A stretch of 64,000 bases of DNA from Promerops cafer (GCA_013398275.1 VZSE01002642.1:682009-746008); one strand, 5' to 3'. Counted from the stretch's first letter, positions 29,801 to 40,180 are shown. Numbers and translations: made by a program. Notes: generated by a model from the letters alone, not told the origin.

Positions 29801-31649
29801 GTAAAAAACTTAACCACAGAATTTCCACTAAATTTATTGATGATTGCACAGAAATTGCCTACCAAAAAAACCACAAAAACCCCACAAAAACCTAAGAATT
29901 TTTCATTGAACAATATATTTTAAATTCTAAAAGCTTTTTGATTTAAGACCCAGTTCTAACAGATTTCTAGGGCCACATGCCCATCAAAAGTACTGGGATT
30001 TTGCTTGAATGAAGTCCAAGTGCTTACTTAGGTCTCAGCTCTTTGCTAACATTAATGTATCTGCCAGACACACTGTGTGTGCGTTTAGCTTGAACTAAAA
30101 GAAATTGTAAGTAAAGGTGGAAGATGCTAGTATTTCTTAGACATATATTTATCCTGTATTTCATCTTTCCCTATCTTAACATCATCCACAACAATTCCCA
30201 TGTTCTTTACAAAACCCACCAAGTTACTGAATATATATACGTAATCTAACTCACCATTAGATGCAGAAAAATTAGTTATGTAAACCTGAAGAAAACAGTA
30301 TAATAGCACAGAACTAAGTATCTCTCGCCAAAGGAATTTGTAAAAAATTCTTTTCAGATGCTGTGGCATTAGCACACACTACTGTTCAGTAAGATCTTTA
30401 AATCTGAATACTTTGTTTAAAGGCCATACTCTATCACAAATTTAAAAAAAAATACCTACGATGGTATATTTCACTCCTGTGCCAATGAATATTAGCTAAG
30501 ATGCACCTTAATTTTAGGAATTACAGATAGAAGAATAGGAAGATTGTTGATGGTTACTACCATTGATGGTTATACTACTCCAGCCAAAATTGACAAGGAA
30601 GCATAAAAAGATTACATCCTGTAACACTCATCATTGGGAGAAAAAAACCAAAAAGACACTATATAGTTGCCCACAGAATAAAAATATACAAACTCAGATT
30701 AGGTAACTGTCTACCTAAGAAACAGTTGTATTTTCATTTACATATAATAATACAGCTTTTTCAGAGAGCAATCCAAATCCTGAGCATCTGCTGACTTAAA
30801 AAAGGATATACTAAGACCTCAGTGAAATTTGAATCAGGTCCATATATAGTTATAATTACAGATACTATTAAATGTATTTAATCTAATGAACACAGGTAAC
30901 TCTGGAAATACTTCCAGTTGTTTTTGTATGGGTGTGGGAGTTTTTTTCCCCTCATGTTCAATTTTGCCATGCAGAGCTTACACTTTCTGTCAGGTAAAAC
31001 ATTCTGGGTGTCCCAACTGCCTCTAGATACTATGGGGAGTTACGTCTGAGTTTTCTGATAGAGTTTGGAAAGCTAATTTACGCCTCAATTAAAATAGTCT
31101 CAGAACAGAAAAGGAATGTGTGGTTTGGGTGGGATAACATTTTGCAAATAAAATTGAGGAGAAAACTCCAGAAAAGTAAGCACAGACTATGCAGAGCTCT
31201 TCTATAAATTTTCTCGGGATTTTTTTAATAGCTTTTTTTTTTTTTTTTTTTAACTTATGCTGACAGTTTGTGCAGTGCTGTGAGATTGCTTGGGGAGTAG
31301 ACCTTTCTTTAAAGTCCCTTAGAGAGATTAGGGCTTTGTGAGATTCTTCTATGGTGCTTTCAGTGTCTCCTAAGAAGGAGTTGTGTCTGAGCAGTTACTT
31401 TAGCAGAACTGCCTCCAAAGTGCTTCTTTTATTCTTAGCATCTTGTCAGCGTGACACCTTACAGACACGCAAAGTCAAGACACGTTTCTGGGAACGGCAC
31501 ATTCATCTCAGATGAGGCTAACGCAACAGCAAGAGGATGACTTTGTCCTAAACTTGGCTACCGTCAAAATCGTTTAGCACAGACAAGCCTAAATGTGTCT
31601 CGCTTGGTTCCCTAGGACCCATATCCCTGATAAATTCAGACAAATCACC
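23813..31649. other. PCDH9 intron 2, proximal part: no gene seen
   Basis: AT-rich DNA without recognisable exons, RNA genes or mobile elements. A T19 tract lies at 31233-31251. The open frames present (up to 92 codons) carry no domain. It may contain conserved regulatory elements, but that cannot be judged from a single species. Confidence 0.55.
31233..31251. repeat. Poly-T tract (19 bp)
   Basis: Uninterrupted run of T, about 0.4 kb left of the GC-rich islet. Confidence 0.9.
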
Positions 31650-31826
31650 ATTACTTGGAGGGTACTGCGCCCGCAAGGAACACGGATGCGACTCCCAGCA
31701 CCGACCGAGCCTCTGCGGCGGCGGAGCGCCGAGGGAGCCGCCTCGCCGAGGCGCACCCTTGGCCAGTGCGGACACGCCGGGTCTTTGGCTGGACTGCGGG
31801 CCCGGCGCGGCCCGGCCCGGCCCGGC
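31650..31826. promoter_or_regulatory. Short CpG-rich islet inside PCDH9 intron 2
   Basis: About 180 bases are strongly GC-rich with many CpG dinucleotides, ending in a CCCGG/GCCCG repeat, inside otherwise AT-rich DNA. It stops abruptly at one N (31827), after which the sequence is immediately AT-rich. It could be an intragenic CpG island, for example a promoter of an antisense RNA, or a fragment misplaced during scaffolding. Short ORFs cross it on both strands but look like composition artefacts. Confidence 0.5.
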
Positions 31827-31827
31827 N
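31827..31827. other. Single-base assembly ambiguity (N)
   Basis: One N sits exactly at the junction between a GC-rich tract and AT-rich DNA. A one-base placeholder at such a composition step suggests an unresolved scaffold join whose true length is unknown. Confidence 0.85.
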
Positions 31828-31839
31828 AAATAAATTAAG

Positions 31840-32788
31840 ACAGCACCGCGTTTAAATCTTTATTAACAAGGAATTATTAGACCTAAGAAAAAAAAGAAAA
31901 ACCCTAATGCTGGATTTGGTTGAAATATGAGTCTCTTAGCTTCCTAATCCCTCTTCATATGGCGTGTTTCACAGTCTAAAATGAGATATGTCAGATCACT
32001 TATGCATTACTGAGATGAGAAAATATTTACAATGGACTGACTTTTTTTCTTTTTCCTGCATAATTCAGATGTATTCAGAGAACGCATTCCTTTCAAAAGT
32101 ATGCTTTGGCCATTTTTTAAAATATGCAGCAAACTGTCTGTGCGATACCAACTTTCATCTATTACAACAAAATCATGTTGAACTCAAACAAGAGGAAGAC
32201 TTATGTATGGCTTAGTTATATCCTACCAATAAACCACGTGCTTCACTGATGAAGTAGCTTGGAAATTTGGCTGCCTTTGTTAGGGAAAAAAAATTAACCC
32301 TTTTAGTAACAGCAACTTAGCAAGGCTCCAAATCAGCTTGAACAGGAAAAGAAATTCAAGCCAACTCACTTTGACATTTGAAACAATGTATATATCCCTT
32401 CAACCTTGAAACAGTCAAATTTCTGACTGAAATTTAGCACACACCGACACAGTTCTTCAGTAAGTTTTACATTTGGACAGTTAAATACTGGGGAGAAAAA
32501 AAAAAAGTCTTTTTTTTTCAGTTTTGTTTATGCACATGTATGTGCACATGCACAGAGGCATAACAGCCCTCCAACAATCAAAAATCTTCAAAACCCAACA
32601 TGTCAGAGGCATTTTGCAAACACGTGATTAAGCACCAGGTAAATGATAAAGAGGTCAAGGTTTTTGTTTGTTTGTTATTCTTTTTGGTGTTTGATTTGGG
32701 TTTTTTTTGTTCCCCCCATAATGTTAACTAAATTAAATTGGAATGAAACAAAAAAAAAATAAAAACAATCCACAACACAGTGGCACTT
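31840..32788 (-). other. PCDH9: Candidate 3'UTR of the intron-retaining short PCDH9 isoform
   Basis: If the donor at 32851 is ignored, translation stops at TAA (32789-32791) and the transcript runs leftward. The first canonical AATAAA on the minus strand is at 31859-31864, giving a 3'UTR of roughly 0.93-0.95 kb. An ATTAAA variant overlaps the stop codon and is unlikely to act there. The segment is AT-rich, has a poly-purine/pyrimidine patch near 32700-32760, and has no other gene. Otherwise this is simply the start of intron 2. The 3'UTR reading is inference; family members such as PCDH7 are known to use read-through of the large exon. Confidence 0.4.
31859..31864 (-). terminator. Polyadenylation signal AATAAA (candidate)
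   Basis: This is a perfect AATAAA hexamer on the minus strand, the first one downstream of the read-through stop codon. Cleavage would be expected around 31830-31850, right next to the single-N junction at 31827, so the downstream element cannot be judged reliably. Confidence 0.35.
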
Positions 32789-35700
32789 TTAATACTGGTT
32801 GATCGGGCACTTGTATGCAGTACTTATAGACCAGTAAAAGTGCTCGTTTACCTGTCTGGTGTGTAAGGGGCCCTTTGTCTTGAAGCCTCCTTGGGAACTG
32901 CACTCTGAGGCACTGAAGTGATCTGAACTAGTGGAAGAGCGTTTGGAAAGGGTGTCACAACCACCAACAAAGGTGTTGTCCAACGGGAGTTCCTGAATCA
33001 CATGGTGCTTTTTCACTGAAACTGGAGTGTCAGGTTTGAGATGAAAAGCAGACTGCGGAGAGGCAGATTTGTAATGCTTGGCAAGATCAGGACTGTTAGG
33101 CTTAAAGGTTGATGGTGGTGCTGTGCCCCAATCAAATCTTCCTATACTTTGCTCCTCCAGCTCTGCTGGAAGGCTTATTGTCCCGTTGATAGGTTCATGA
33201 ACTGCATCATCAGGTTTGGACTCCTCAATGGTCACAAAGTTCAAAAGGGAGCTCTTTGGAGATTTCCTTTTCTTCCTTTTCTTTTTCTTGTTTTGCTTGT
33301 TTTCCTGATTGGGAGACATCCACTCAGCACCTTGCTTGCTCCTCTGGGCAGCTTTGAATCTGGACGCATGTCGACAGCGAACAAGAACTGTGACAAATAT
33401 CACCACTATGACAACCATGGCACCCGCCACAATAGCGATCATGATTGTGAGATAGTCCTCATTTTGGTAGGGTTGGCTACTGTCCCCTATGTTCCGATCC
33501 AAAGGTGTTTCCATAGTCCTGCGTATCAAGTCATAAATATAAGAGGCATTTCCAGCAGTATCATTTACATATAAAAATACAAGCACAAGAGTATGCAGGG
33601 ATTTGGGATAACCCAAATCACTAATGTTGACAACTAAGCGATGCAGCCCCACGTCATTAGGAGTTGGTTTTTCTTCCAGAGTGATATTACCTGTCACTGG
33701 ATCAATCCGAAACAAACCCTTGTTATTGCCGCTTACAATCGTGTACTTCAGCTCAGCGTTCATGCCAGTGTCTATATCCACAGCAAAGACTTCGGCTACC
33801 ACCGATCCTGGAATTGCTGAGAGTGGCACTAGCTTAAAAGAAGTATTAGAAGGTGGGTAGATGACAACAGGACTGTTATCATTAACATCCATCACGTTTA
33901 TTGTTACTTTCGCTGTAGAAGAGCGAGGAGGTTGCCCTCCATCCACTGCCTTAACATCAAAGGTGTAAGAGCTCTGCTGTTCTCGATCAAAAGAAACGTT
34001 GGACTTTATAACTCCAGAGTACGGATCCAGCACAAAGTTTTCATTGTCATTCAAGATGGAAAGGGTCACTGCTTTATTTTCGCCGGCATCTGCATCAGTC
34101 ACCGTGATCACCCCCACCGTGCTATACTTTGGTAAGTTCTCTGATACGAAAAACTGGAAATGGTTATGAGTAAATTTTGGACTGTTGTCATTTTCGTCCA
34201 ACACAGTAACAATTACAGCTGCTTGACTCTGCAAAGGAGGGGTGCCGTTGTCTCGGGCTGTAACAGTGAAAATGAAACGCTCCTGCTCTTCTCTGTCAAA
34301 AACTCTGGAGGCTGTCAAAACTCCTGTCTTTCGATCCAGATCGAAAAAGGAGGCATTAGGACCAAGCTGATAAACAATGTCTGCATTTTTCCCACTGTCT
34401 TCATCTGTGGCACTAATAGTTGTTAAGTATAGACCACGCCGGTTGTTTTCAGAAACTGACAGCTCAATTACAGGCTGGCTGAAAATCGGAGGGTTGTCAT
34501 TTTCATCCTCCAGCTTAACTCTTACCAGGGCAGTCTGGTTCAAACTGGGCTTGCCAGAATCAGAAGCCACAATTTTAAAGCTGAATTCTTTGGTGCCCTC
34601 ATAGTCCAACAAGGAAGAGGTCTCTAACAAATACTGGTTGTCGTAAACTGCTTTCAGGTGGAAGGGGACCTCTCTCTCAATGAAACAGATCACTTTGCCA
34701 TTCACATCAGTGTCCTTATCTGAAACCGTAATTAGGGCAATCTTTGTATTGATGGGATCTTTCTCAGATAAGTACACTGTGCCATTGATGGGACTTATTA
34801 TGTACCTGAGGTCTATGTTAGGAGGGTTATCATTTACATCAGTGACATTGATGGTGACAGTTGCCCGGGCTGGTGTAGAGCTACCATCACTAGCAAGCAC
34901 TGTCACTTTGTGAATAGCAGTCTCTTCTCGATCTAAGGACCTCTGAACTGTAATCAGCCCTGTGGTGTTGTTTAAAGCAAAAAATCTTTTGGTTGCAGGG
35001 GCGACTTGGGCACCAAAAATATATCTGATTTCTGCATTGCTTCCTATATCAGCATCCGTAGCATGAAGCTGAATTACAGAGGTGCCTACAGGGGCATTCT
35101 CTGGTATATGGACCTCCACTTGACTCTCTTTAAAGACTGGCCTGTTATCATTGACATCACTTACTGTGACTTGCAGGATAGCTGTGCTGGATTTCTGGGG
35201 GGTACCTCCATCCTCCACTTTGATTTTCATCACGTAGGTGTCCTTTTGCTCTCTGTCCAAGTTCTGCTGCACAATCAGCTGAGGCCATTTCTCCCCTTCT
35301 GGAGTTTCTACAATATCCAGTCCAAAGACACTCTGCCCATTTAACAACTCATAGTGCTGCACACCATTGAAACCTGTGTCAGGATCTGTTGCTGATGGGA
35401 TTGGAAAGCGACTGTTGATCAGAGTGTTTTCTGGGATAGAGATATTGATGACAGGGGATGGAAACATAGGCGCATTGTCATTAGTATCCTTTACAATGAT
35501 TTTTATTTTGATCAGCCTAAAAAAGTCATTGGGGAGAATCACCACTTCAAGTTCAAAGAAACACTCGTTTTCTTCTGCATAGGAAGCTCCAGCACATAGT
35601 TTTTCTCTGTCTATTCTGTTAGATGTTGTAAAGATTTCCCCCGTGTTACTGGACACTTTGACCAGAGGCGCATCCCCTGCTTTAGACACCAGTCTGTAGA

Positions 35701-35887
35701 CAAGGCTGGCACTGGTCCCTGTGGCAGCATTGATATGAGAAATGTTCAGGTCCTTTGGTATGTTCCCTATGGGCACGTTTTCAGGCAGCTCCTCTCTAAT
35801 AGTGTAAATAAGTTCTTGAGCTATAGCAGAATCCAGCCTTAAACAGGCAATCAAAGCAGCCAACAGGTAAAAATCCCTCAGGTCCAT
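32789..35887 (-). CDS. PCDH9: Protocadherin-9, large first coding exon with read-through tail (1032 aa)
   Basis: This is a single-pass adhesion protein of the delta-1 protocadherin family, expected at neuronal cell contacts. Seen: a hydrophobic signal peptide (about residues 1-23), then seven cadherin repeats. Repeats 1-6 end in calcium-binding DxNDN motifs at about 134, 244, 350, 461, 564 and 667; repeat 7 ends in a degenerate YVNDTAG near 773. DRE motifs occur in repeats 1, 2, 3, 5 and 6; repeat 4 has DYE and repeat 7 has none. The transmembrane helix is about 812-836. The tail has CM1 with a lysine/arginine cluster (864-878) and serine-rich CM2 (about 977-1004). About fourteen N-glycosylation sequons lie outside the membrane. 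The start is supported by A at -3, G at +4 and an in-frame TGA at 35909-35911. Residues 1-1012 are the shared exon; the last 20 exist only if the donor is skipped. CM3, with its RRVTF PP1-binding motif in this family, is absent because it lies in later exons. PCDH9 rather than PCDH1, 7 or 11 is recognised from the whole sequence. Confidence 0.96.
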   Translation of the reverse strand: MDLRDFYLLAALIACLRLDSAIAQELIYTIREELPENVPIGNIPKDLNISHINAATGTSASLVYRLVSKAGDAPLVKVSSNTGEIFTTSNRIDREKLCAGASYAEENECFFELEVVILPNDFFRLIKIKIIVKDTNDNAPMFPSPVINISIPENTLINSRFPIPSATDPDTGFNGVQHYELLNGQSVFGLDIVETPEGEKWPQLIVQQNLDREQKDTYVMKIKVEDGGTPQKSSTAILQVTVSDVNDNRPVFKESQVEVHIPENAPVGTSVIQLHATDADIGSNAEIRYIFGAQVAPATKRFFALNNTTGLITVQRSLDREETAIHKVTVLASDGSSTPARATVTINVTDVNDNPPNIDLRYIISPINGTVYLSEKDPINTKIALITVSDKDTDVNGKVICFIEREVPFHLKAVYDNQYLLETSSLLDYEGTKEFSFKIVASDSGKPSLNQTALVRVKLEDENDNPPIFSQPVIELSVSENNRRGLYLTTISATDEDSGKNADIVYQLGPNASFFDLDRKTGVLTASRVFDREEQERFIFTVTARDNGTPPLQSQAAVIVTVLDENDNSPKFTHNHFQFFVSENLPKYSTVGVITVTDADAGENKAVTLSILNDNENFVLDPYSGVIKSNVSFDREQQSSYTFDVKAVDGGQPPRSSTAKVTINVMDVNDNSPVVIYPPSNTSFKLVPLSAIPGSVVAEVFAVDIDTGMNAELKYTIVSGNNKGLFRIDPVTGNITLEEKPTPNDVGLHRLVVNISDLGYPKSLHTLVLVFLYVNDTAGNASYIYDLIRRTMETPLDRNIGDSSQPYQNEDYLTIMIAIVAGAMVVIVVIFVTVLVRCRHASRFKAAQRSKQGAEWMSPNQENKQNKKKKRKKRKSPKSSLLNFVTIEESKPDDAVHEPINGTISLPAELEEQSIGRFDWGTAPPSTFKPNSPDLAKHYKSASPQSAFHLKPDTPVSVKKHHVIQELPLDNTFVGGCDTLSKRSSTSSDHFSASECSSQGGFKTKGPLHTRQVNEHFYWSISTAYKCPINQY
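32844..32856 (-). other. PCDH9: Splice donor at the end of the PCDH9 large exon
   Basis: On the minus strand the coding sequence reads CAG then GTAAAC, a near-consensus donor. The last exon base is 32852 and the intron starts at 32851. It falls exactly after codon 1012, so the intron is phase 0. In known PCDH9 the protein continues from this glutamine into downstream exons, including a 34-residue optional segment; none of these was seen in the window. The site therefore decides between the long isoform (about 1200 residues in the family) and the 1032-residue read-through form. Confidence 0.88.
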
Positions 35888-37430
35888 GATAATGTTTTTA
35901 TTCTCTTTTCACGGATTTTAGGACTTAAAGGTTTCCAGAGAGGAATGATGCGCGATTTGCAAGAGGAGGCATGCATGGACTGCAGGATGCATTACATCTC
36001 ATTTCTTATTTGGAGACATCACTGTCAACACAACCACACAGAACAGCATTATTGTTTTTTTAGGCATGATAAATCCACAATCTCCAACTACTACTTGTTT
36101 TTGCAATGCATACTTCCAGCAGTACATTTTCCTACTGCTCCCTTTTACAAGCAAGCCCTCTGGACAAATGCACCAATATCCCATCAGCTGCATTTGCTCA
36201 GAGCACGAATGAAAATAACTACTTGCAGGATTAAGGGTAGCTACTGTTTCGACACGTACTTTCTGAATAATTTCTTGGTACACCATGTAATCTGTAAAGT
36301 GCATTCCCCCTCTACCCTCCTCCACCCAGTCATTTGGTGCAAGTAAAAAACCTTCCCGGACTACTTCTGGATTCTTACTGCTATGTCAGCTGCCAAATGT
36401 AATTTGCTGTTTGCTTCCATACGTATTTTTTAGCTCTTGCTAACCAGATTTTTCTCTGCTCGCTGTGCCTTGCATGCCCCTCTATAGCTATCGTACCGGG
36501 AAATAACCACCCGGACATGCTGCTGCTGCAGCAGTCGTCACTGGCTACTTCACATCCCTGTTAACTGATGAGACAATAACAGGACTTACAGTTTCTTACA
36601 CTCTCAGCTCAATGTTTCTTCTCCAGATGTTGGATACTTCTCCTTCTGTTTAATAACCTAAAACTTTATTTGTTTTTAAACACAGTCTAAATCAGGAGGC
36701 TGGAAATTCCAAATGTAACTTAGAAGCAGGAAGCATGTTTACAGATGGGGGAATATACATTTTCTGATGACATGAGAAGGAAAAAAGGTGCAGCCTTTCC
36801 CCATTGACACTGATCTCCCTTCAGGATGATATTAGCAGCTGCCACATATAAATACTGCAGATTAATAATGCAGGTGGAAGAAAAAAAAAAAAAAGGAAAT
36901 CGACTGACAGACTTCAGTTTGCATGCACTGCTACCCGCGCATTATCGGGGTGCAAGGCTGCCAGCACCTACAGTTTGACGGAACTAGGCAGCCCTAAGCA
37001 CTAATCTTATCTGCATTAAGCTGCACGGTAACTGATGCCTGTGATTACTTCCAGCAGAGTAATGCAGGTAGGGATGCAGAGACAGCGAGTAGGTGAGCCT
37101 TTCCCCGCCAACATCAACAGAATCCCAAACACTGATTCTTTCCCTAGATAAACATACTGCGTGTTGGCTTTTTTTCTTTTTTCTTTAAAGGAAATGCATC
37201 CCAGTTTAAGGGTAACTTTGCACTTACGTTAGTTGTCTACCTTTGACGATCTGCTGCAGCTGAGCAATGATCTGTTCCAGCAAATATAGCACAATGCATC
37301 TGGTAAACCACCAGTTTTGGAGAAATCAGCAGCAGCCAAACGCTTCCTCCTCGAGATATGTGTTGCTTCGGGGTGGCAAATTAGCAACTCCAGGGAACAA
37401 ATTCACAGTTCTGTCGTTAGTCATCCTCTC
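35888..37430 (-). other. PCDH9: PCDH9 5'UTR / intron 1 region
   Basis: This region lies between the initiator ATG and the promoter CpG island. Candidate splice signals on the minus strand are a strong donor (AAC|GTAAGT, intron from 37227), a weaker donor AAAG|GTAGAC near 37240, and possible acceptors ending at 36022 (T/G-rich tract then TTGACAG) or 36855 (poly-T, then CTGCAG). The exact first exon cannot be fixed from sequence alone. Several short upstream ORFs are present; the longest is 108 codons at 35999-36325 and has no recognisable domain. Confidence 0.5.
37221..37231 (-). other. PCDH9: Candidate splice donor of the PCDH9 non-coding first exon
   Basis: The minus strand reads AAC|GTAAGTG, matching the donor consensus at +1 to +6. 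It lies between the CpG island and the coding exon, where a leader exon would be expected to end. Its use depends on an acceptor upstream of 35887 that is not clear. Confidence 0.4.
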
Positions 37431-37688
37431 CACGTTTCATTCCTGTGAAGCGGCGATCCTTTGGGTGCCTAACGTGCACGCAACAACCCAAACAAACAGC
37501 AAGAGAAAAATCCGGTGCACTTCTTAGAGCGGGGGTATTTTTCACTCTGCACTGCACACCATTCCCGTCCCTCTCTCGGCAGAGCAGAGGCAGCTACATG
37601 AAGTCTGCAACTTCTGACTGGAAATGGTAAGAGTTGGTCTGGCGGTGCTTCTCCCTCTTTAGCTCTGGGGTGACAGTTACCCAAAAAA

Positions 37689-38082
37689 NNNNNNNNNNNN
37701 NNNNNNNNNNNNNNNNNNNNNNNNNNNNNNNNNNNNNNNNNNNNNNNNNNNNNNNNNNNNNNNNNNNNNNNNNNNNNNNNNNNNNNNNNNNNNNNNNNNN
37801 NNNNNNNNNNNNNNNNNNNNNNNNNNNNNNNNNNNNNNNNNNNNNNNNNNNNNNNNNNNNNNNNNNNNNNNNNNNNNNNNNNNNNNNNNNNNNNNNNNNN
37901 NNNNNNNNNNNNNNNNNNNNNNNNNNNNNNNNNNNNNNNNNNNNNNNNNNNNNNNNNNNNNNNNNNNNNNNNNNNNNNNNNNNNNNNNNNNNNNNNNNNN
38001 NNNNNNNNNNNNNNNNNNNNNNNNNNNNNNNNNNNNNNNNNNNNNNNNNNNNNNNNNNNNNNNNNNNNNNNNNNNNNNNNNN
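37689..38082. other. Assembly gap (394 N)
   Basis: A run of N replaces the centre of the promoter CpG island. ORFs that cross it are meaningless. The gap may hide the transcription start and part of exon 1. Confidence 0.99.
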
Positions 38083-38228
38083 TCGGTGTCGCTTGCGCGG
38101 GGCAGCGCGACCGCCCGTGGTGCGAGTCGGGCCCGGCGCGGAGCGCAGCGGTGGCCGTGGGGCCGCCGCCCGGCGCCGCGCAGATTCGGAGGCAATCGCC
38201 TGGCCCGGCCCGCCTTCGCCCGGTTCGG

Positions 38229-38240
38229 CCTTATATTTAA
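38229..38240 (-). promoter_or_regulatory. TATA-like element at the outer edge of the CpG island
   Basis: The minus strand reads TTAAATATAAGG, immediately followed by the GC-rich island. For leftward transcription this would place a start site near 38200. A TATA-like string at a CpG island border is suggestive only; the same AT-rich string could be chance. Confidence 0.3.
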
Positions 38241-39577
38241 TACATGCCCTTTCATCTATAATTCAGGCTGCTCTGACTCCAGCCCTGTCTCGGCTCCCAT
38301 TTACGCCTGCACACCTTTCTCCTTCCCTTTCCCGAAGGGTCAGCCGAGACACTCGCCAAGGGAGGGAGAGAGCTACTCTGCTGGTTTGGGTTTTGTCTGC
38401 TTAAACATTGAACTGGAAAAGATTCCTCCTCTCTGTGGTTTGATAAATAATAAAAGTGGTCGTTTTGCCTTCCCCATAAATGACACAGGTAAATTATCCA
38501 GCTAGCCACAAAGAAGCATCACATGCCTGGAAGACGCTGTAATAAAATGCCAATGTATTATGATATGAGTGACCTCAAAAGTGTGACAAGAAGATGATTA
38601 TAGAGCATTATCTATAGTGCATTATATCTAGTGCCTTTTTCAACATTTTCTGAAGCATGAATGAACCTTTATTTGACTGTGCTTTTATTGCTAGCTTTTC
38701 TCAGCTTGAACTTACAAGCTGTATGATAGAACCTATCTGATTTAGTATGCCCGGGTACGTGGTCATGCTGGCTGCTGCTTCTTGGTTAAGCCTTTCAAAT
38801 ATATATGCATAGAAAAAAAAAAAAACAAAAACAAAGATCATATCAGCAGTTGACTTTCTGTATGTGGTACTATCCCATTTGCACATATTCAGTGGATAGC
38901 ATTGGTGAGCTAATGATCAGAGTTGTACCTTAAAGACTTTACATTTTCAGATGCAGGCTCTTAGACTCCCATATGTGTCTGCACATAGGATGCACTATTA
39001 ACAAATGGTGGAAGCTGCTTGTACCTCTCAGAGGACAGTAATTTGCATGGCTTGGAATTGTGTGCTACATACTGATAAATGTACATATCCTTGCAAGTCG
39101 TATGGATGCAGACACTGTACGTGAGCATTGCACATCCTGTAATCCCATGATGCGTAAAGATGAAACACTCTCAGTTTTGCTGCGCTTTGTAGTTGTGTCC
39201 AAAATATTCTTGTTACAGATATACACAGAAAAGAATTGATCCCGGTTTTTATGACATCAAGTAACGCTAGAAAACGGAACTGGATCTAATAATAGTTTAA
39301 GAAAAATGTTGATTATGTAACACAAGAAGGATGGCTAGAGCCCCAGCATTGAAAGTCAAGCAAGTGACATGAAGGAGCAACCTTACTGCCAAACCACTTA
39401 GAAAAAGAATTCTGTGAATGAATTAAGTATGCAGTTCTTTTGACTTTTAAAATACAAAGCAGAACAGCCATTAATAAAGGAGATAATTAGAACTACTAGC
39501 ATTCTGTGTAATGCAGTCTGCTTCTGAAATACGGCATGTTTATGTATGCGTTAATAATACACACATTTTTCCTGACA
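38241..39577. other. Upstream flank of PCDH9: no gene seen
   Basis: The GC content falls steadily away from the CpG island into AT-rich DNA. An A-rich patch lies at 38813-38838. No splice-bounded ORF is evident on either strand. Confidence 0.55.
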
Positions 39578-39725
39578 CTAGTCATATCACAGCAGTATGG
39601 CATCACAGACGTTTTATAGCCTCATTCTAGTAACATCACAGGCATATAACATTCTTATTCTAATCACACCATAGTCATTTCAATGTCACATTGTAGTCAC
39701 ATCACATAGCCTGGTAATAATTATT
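39578..39725. repeat. Degenerate tandem repeat, 33-bp period (16/17-bp subperiod)
   Basis: Three consecutive 33-base units begin at 39627, 39660 and 39693, each starting C/GTAxTxACAxCA and ending ATT. A 49-base run before them (from 39578) starts with a related CTAGTCATATCACAG and fits 16+17+16, so the array alternates halves of about 16 and 17 bases. Copies have diverged considerably, so the array is old. Confidence 0.65.
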
Positions 39726-40101
39726 TAACTTTATTGCTAAGCTGAATAGTTTTCTGTTTGCTCAGGGATGACTTAAACTTGTAGTCAGAACTGATTAGCA
39801 CATGCTCATAAATGAGCTCTTCTCATGTACACAGGATTAGACTCATGAAAAGTTAGGAAGAGAAAAAAAATTCAGTGAACTAGTGTCTGTTGAACTTAAA
39901 CCTAATGCAATCACAAGCCACAATAATAGCACATTTTTACTGTTTTCATAAGTAATTTTAGAAAGCCAACAATGTTTGCCTGTAGATCTGTCATGTTAAT
40001 GTTTACATGCTTGCTTTAAAACGCTGTAGTTCTTTAACTAATCATAGATTATTAACCTCATGGAAGAGGCACGTCTTCAAACTGTTGTATTTGCACACCA
40101 G

Positions 40102-40180
40102 ATTGTAAAATTGAGGCCCAGAGTACCAAAGGGGTTAGAACTGTCACAACTGCTTCTAATAGCGGTAGAAAAAGAATGGA
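40102..40180 (-). repeat. Decayed MIR-like SINE fragment
   Basis: Reads TGTAAAATTGAGGCCCAGAG, close to the reverse-oriented MIR segment (AGGAAACTGAGGCCCAGAG), then GGTTAGAACTGTCACA, weakly following the next MIR segment. Diverged; assigned from recalled consensus. Confidence 0.45.

Larger units (their letters stand above)
37430..38240 (-). promoter_or_regulatory. PCDH9: PCDH9 promoter CpG island, interrupted by a gap
   Basis: CpG density rises from about 37430. The visible flank at 38083-38230 is extremely GC-rich, with GC boxes (GGCGGG on the minus strand near 38210) and many CpGs. The island lies about 2 kb upstream of the start codon in transcription direction, where a protocadherin promoter is expected. 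Its core (37689-38082) is unsequenced. Such GC-rich promoter drop-outs are common in sauropsid draft assemblies. Confidence 0.75.

Noticed and set aside
33149..33574. 141-codon plus-strand ORF and others antisense to PCDH9
   Set aside because: They are mirror frames of a strongly conserved coding exon and have no domain of their own.
38190..38205. Shared AATCGCCTGG between this island edge and the X-box islet at 48.53 kb
   Set aside because: Ten bases shared in GC-rich DNA is not evidence of duplication.
37634..38404. 256-codon ORF through the promoter island
   Set aside because: More than half is N; the rest is GC-rich promoter DNA.
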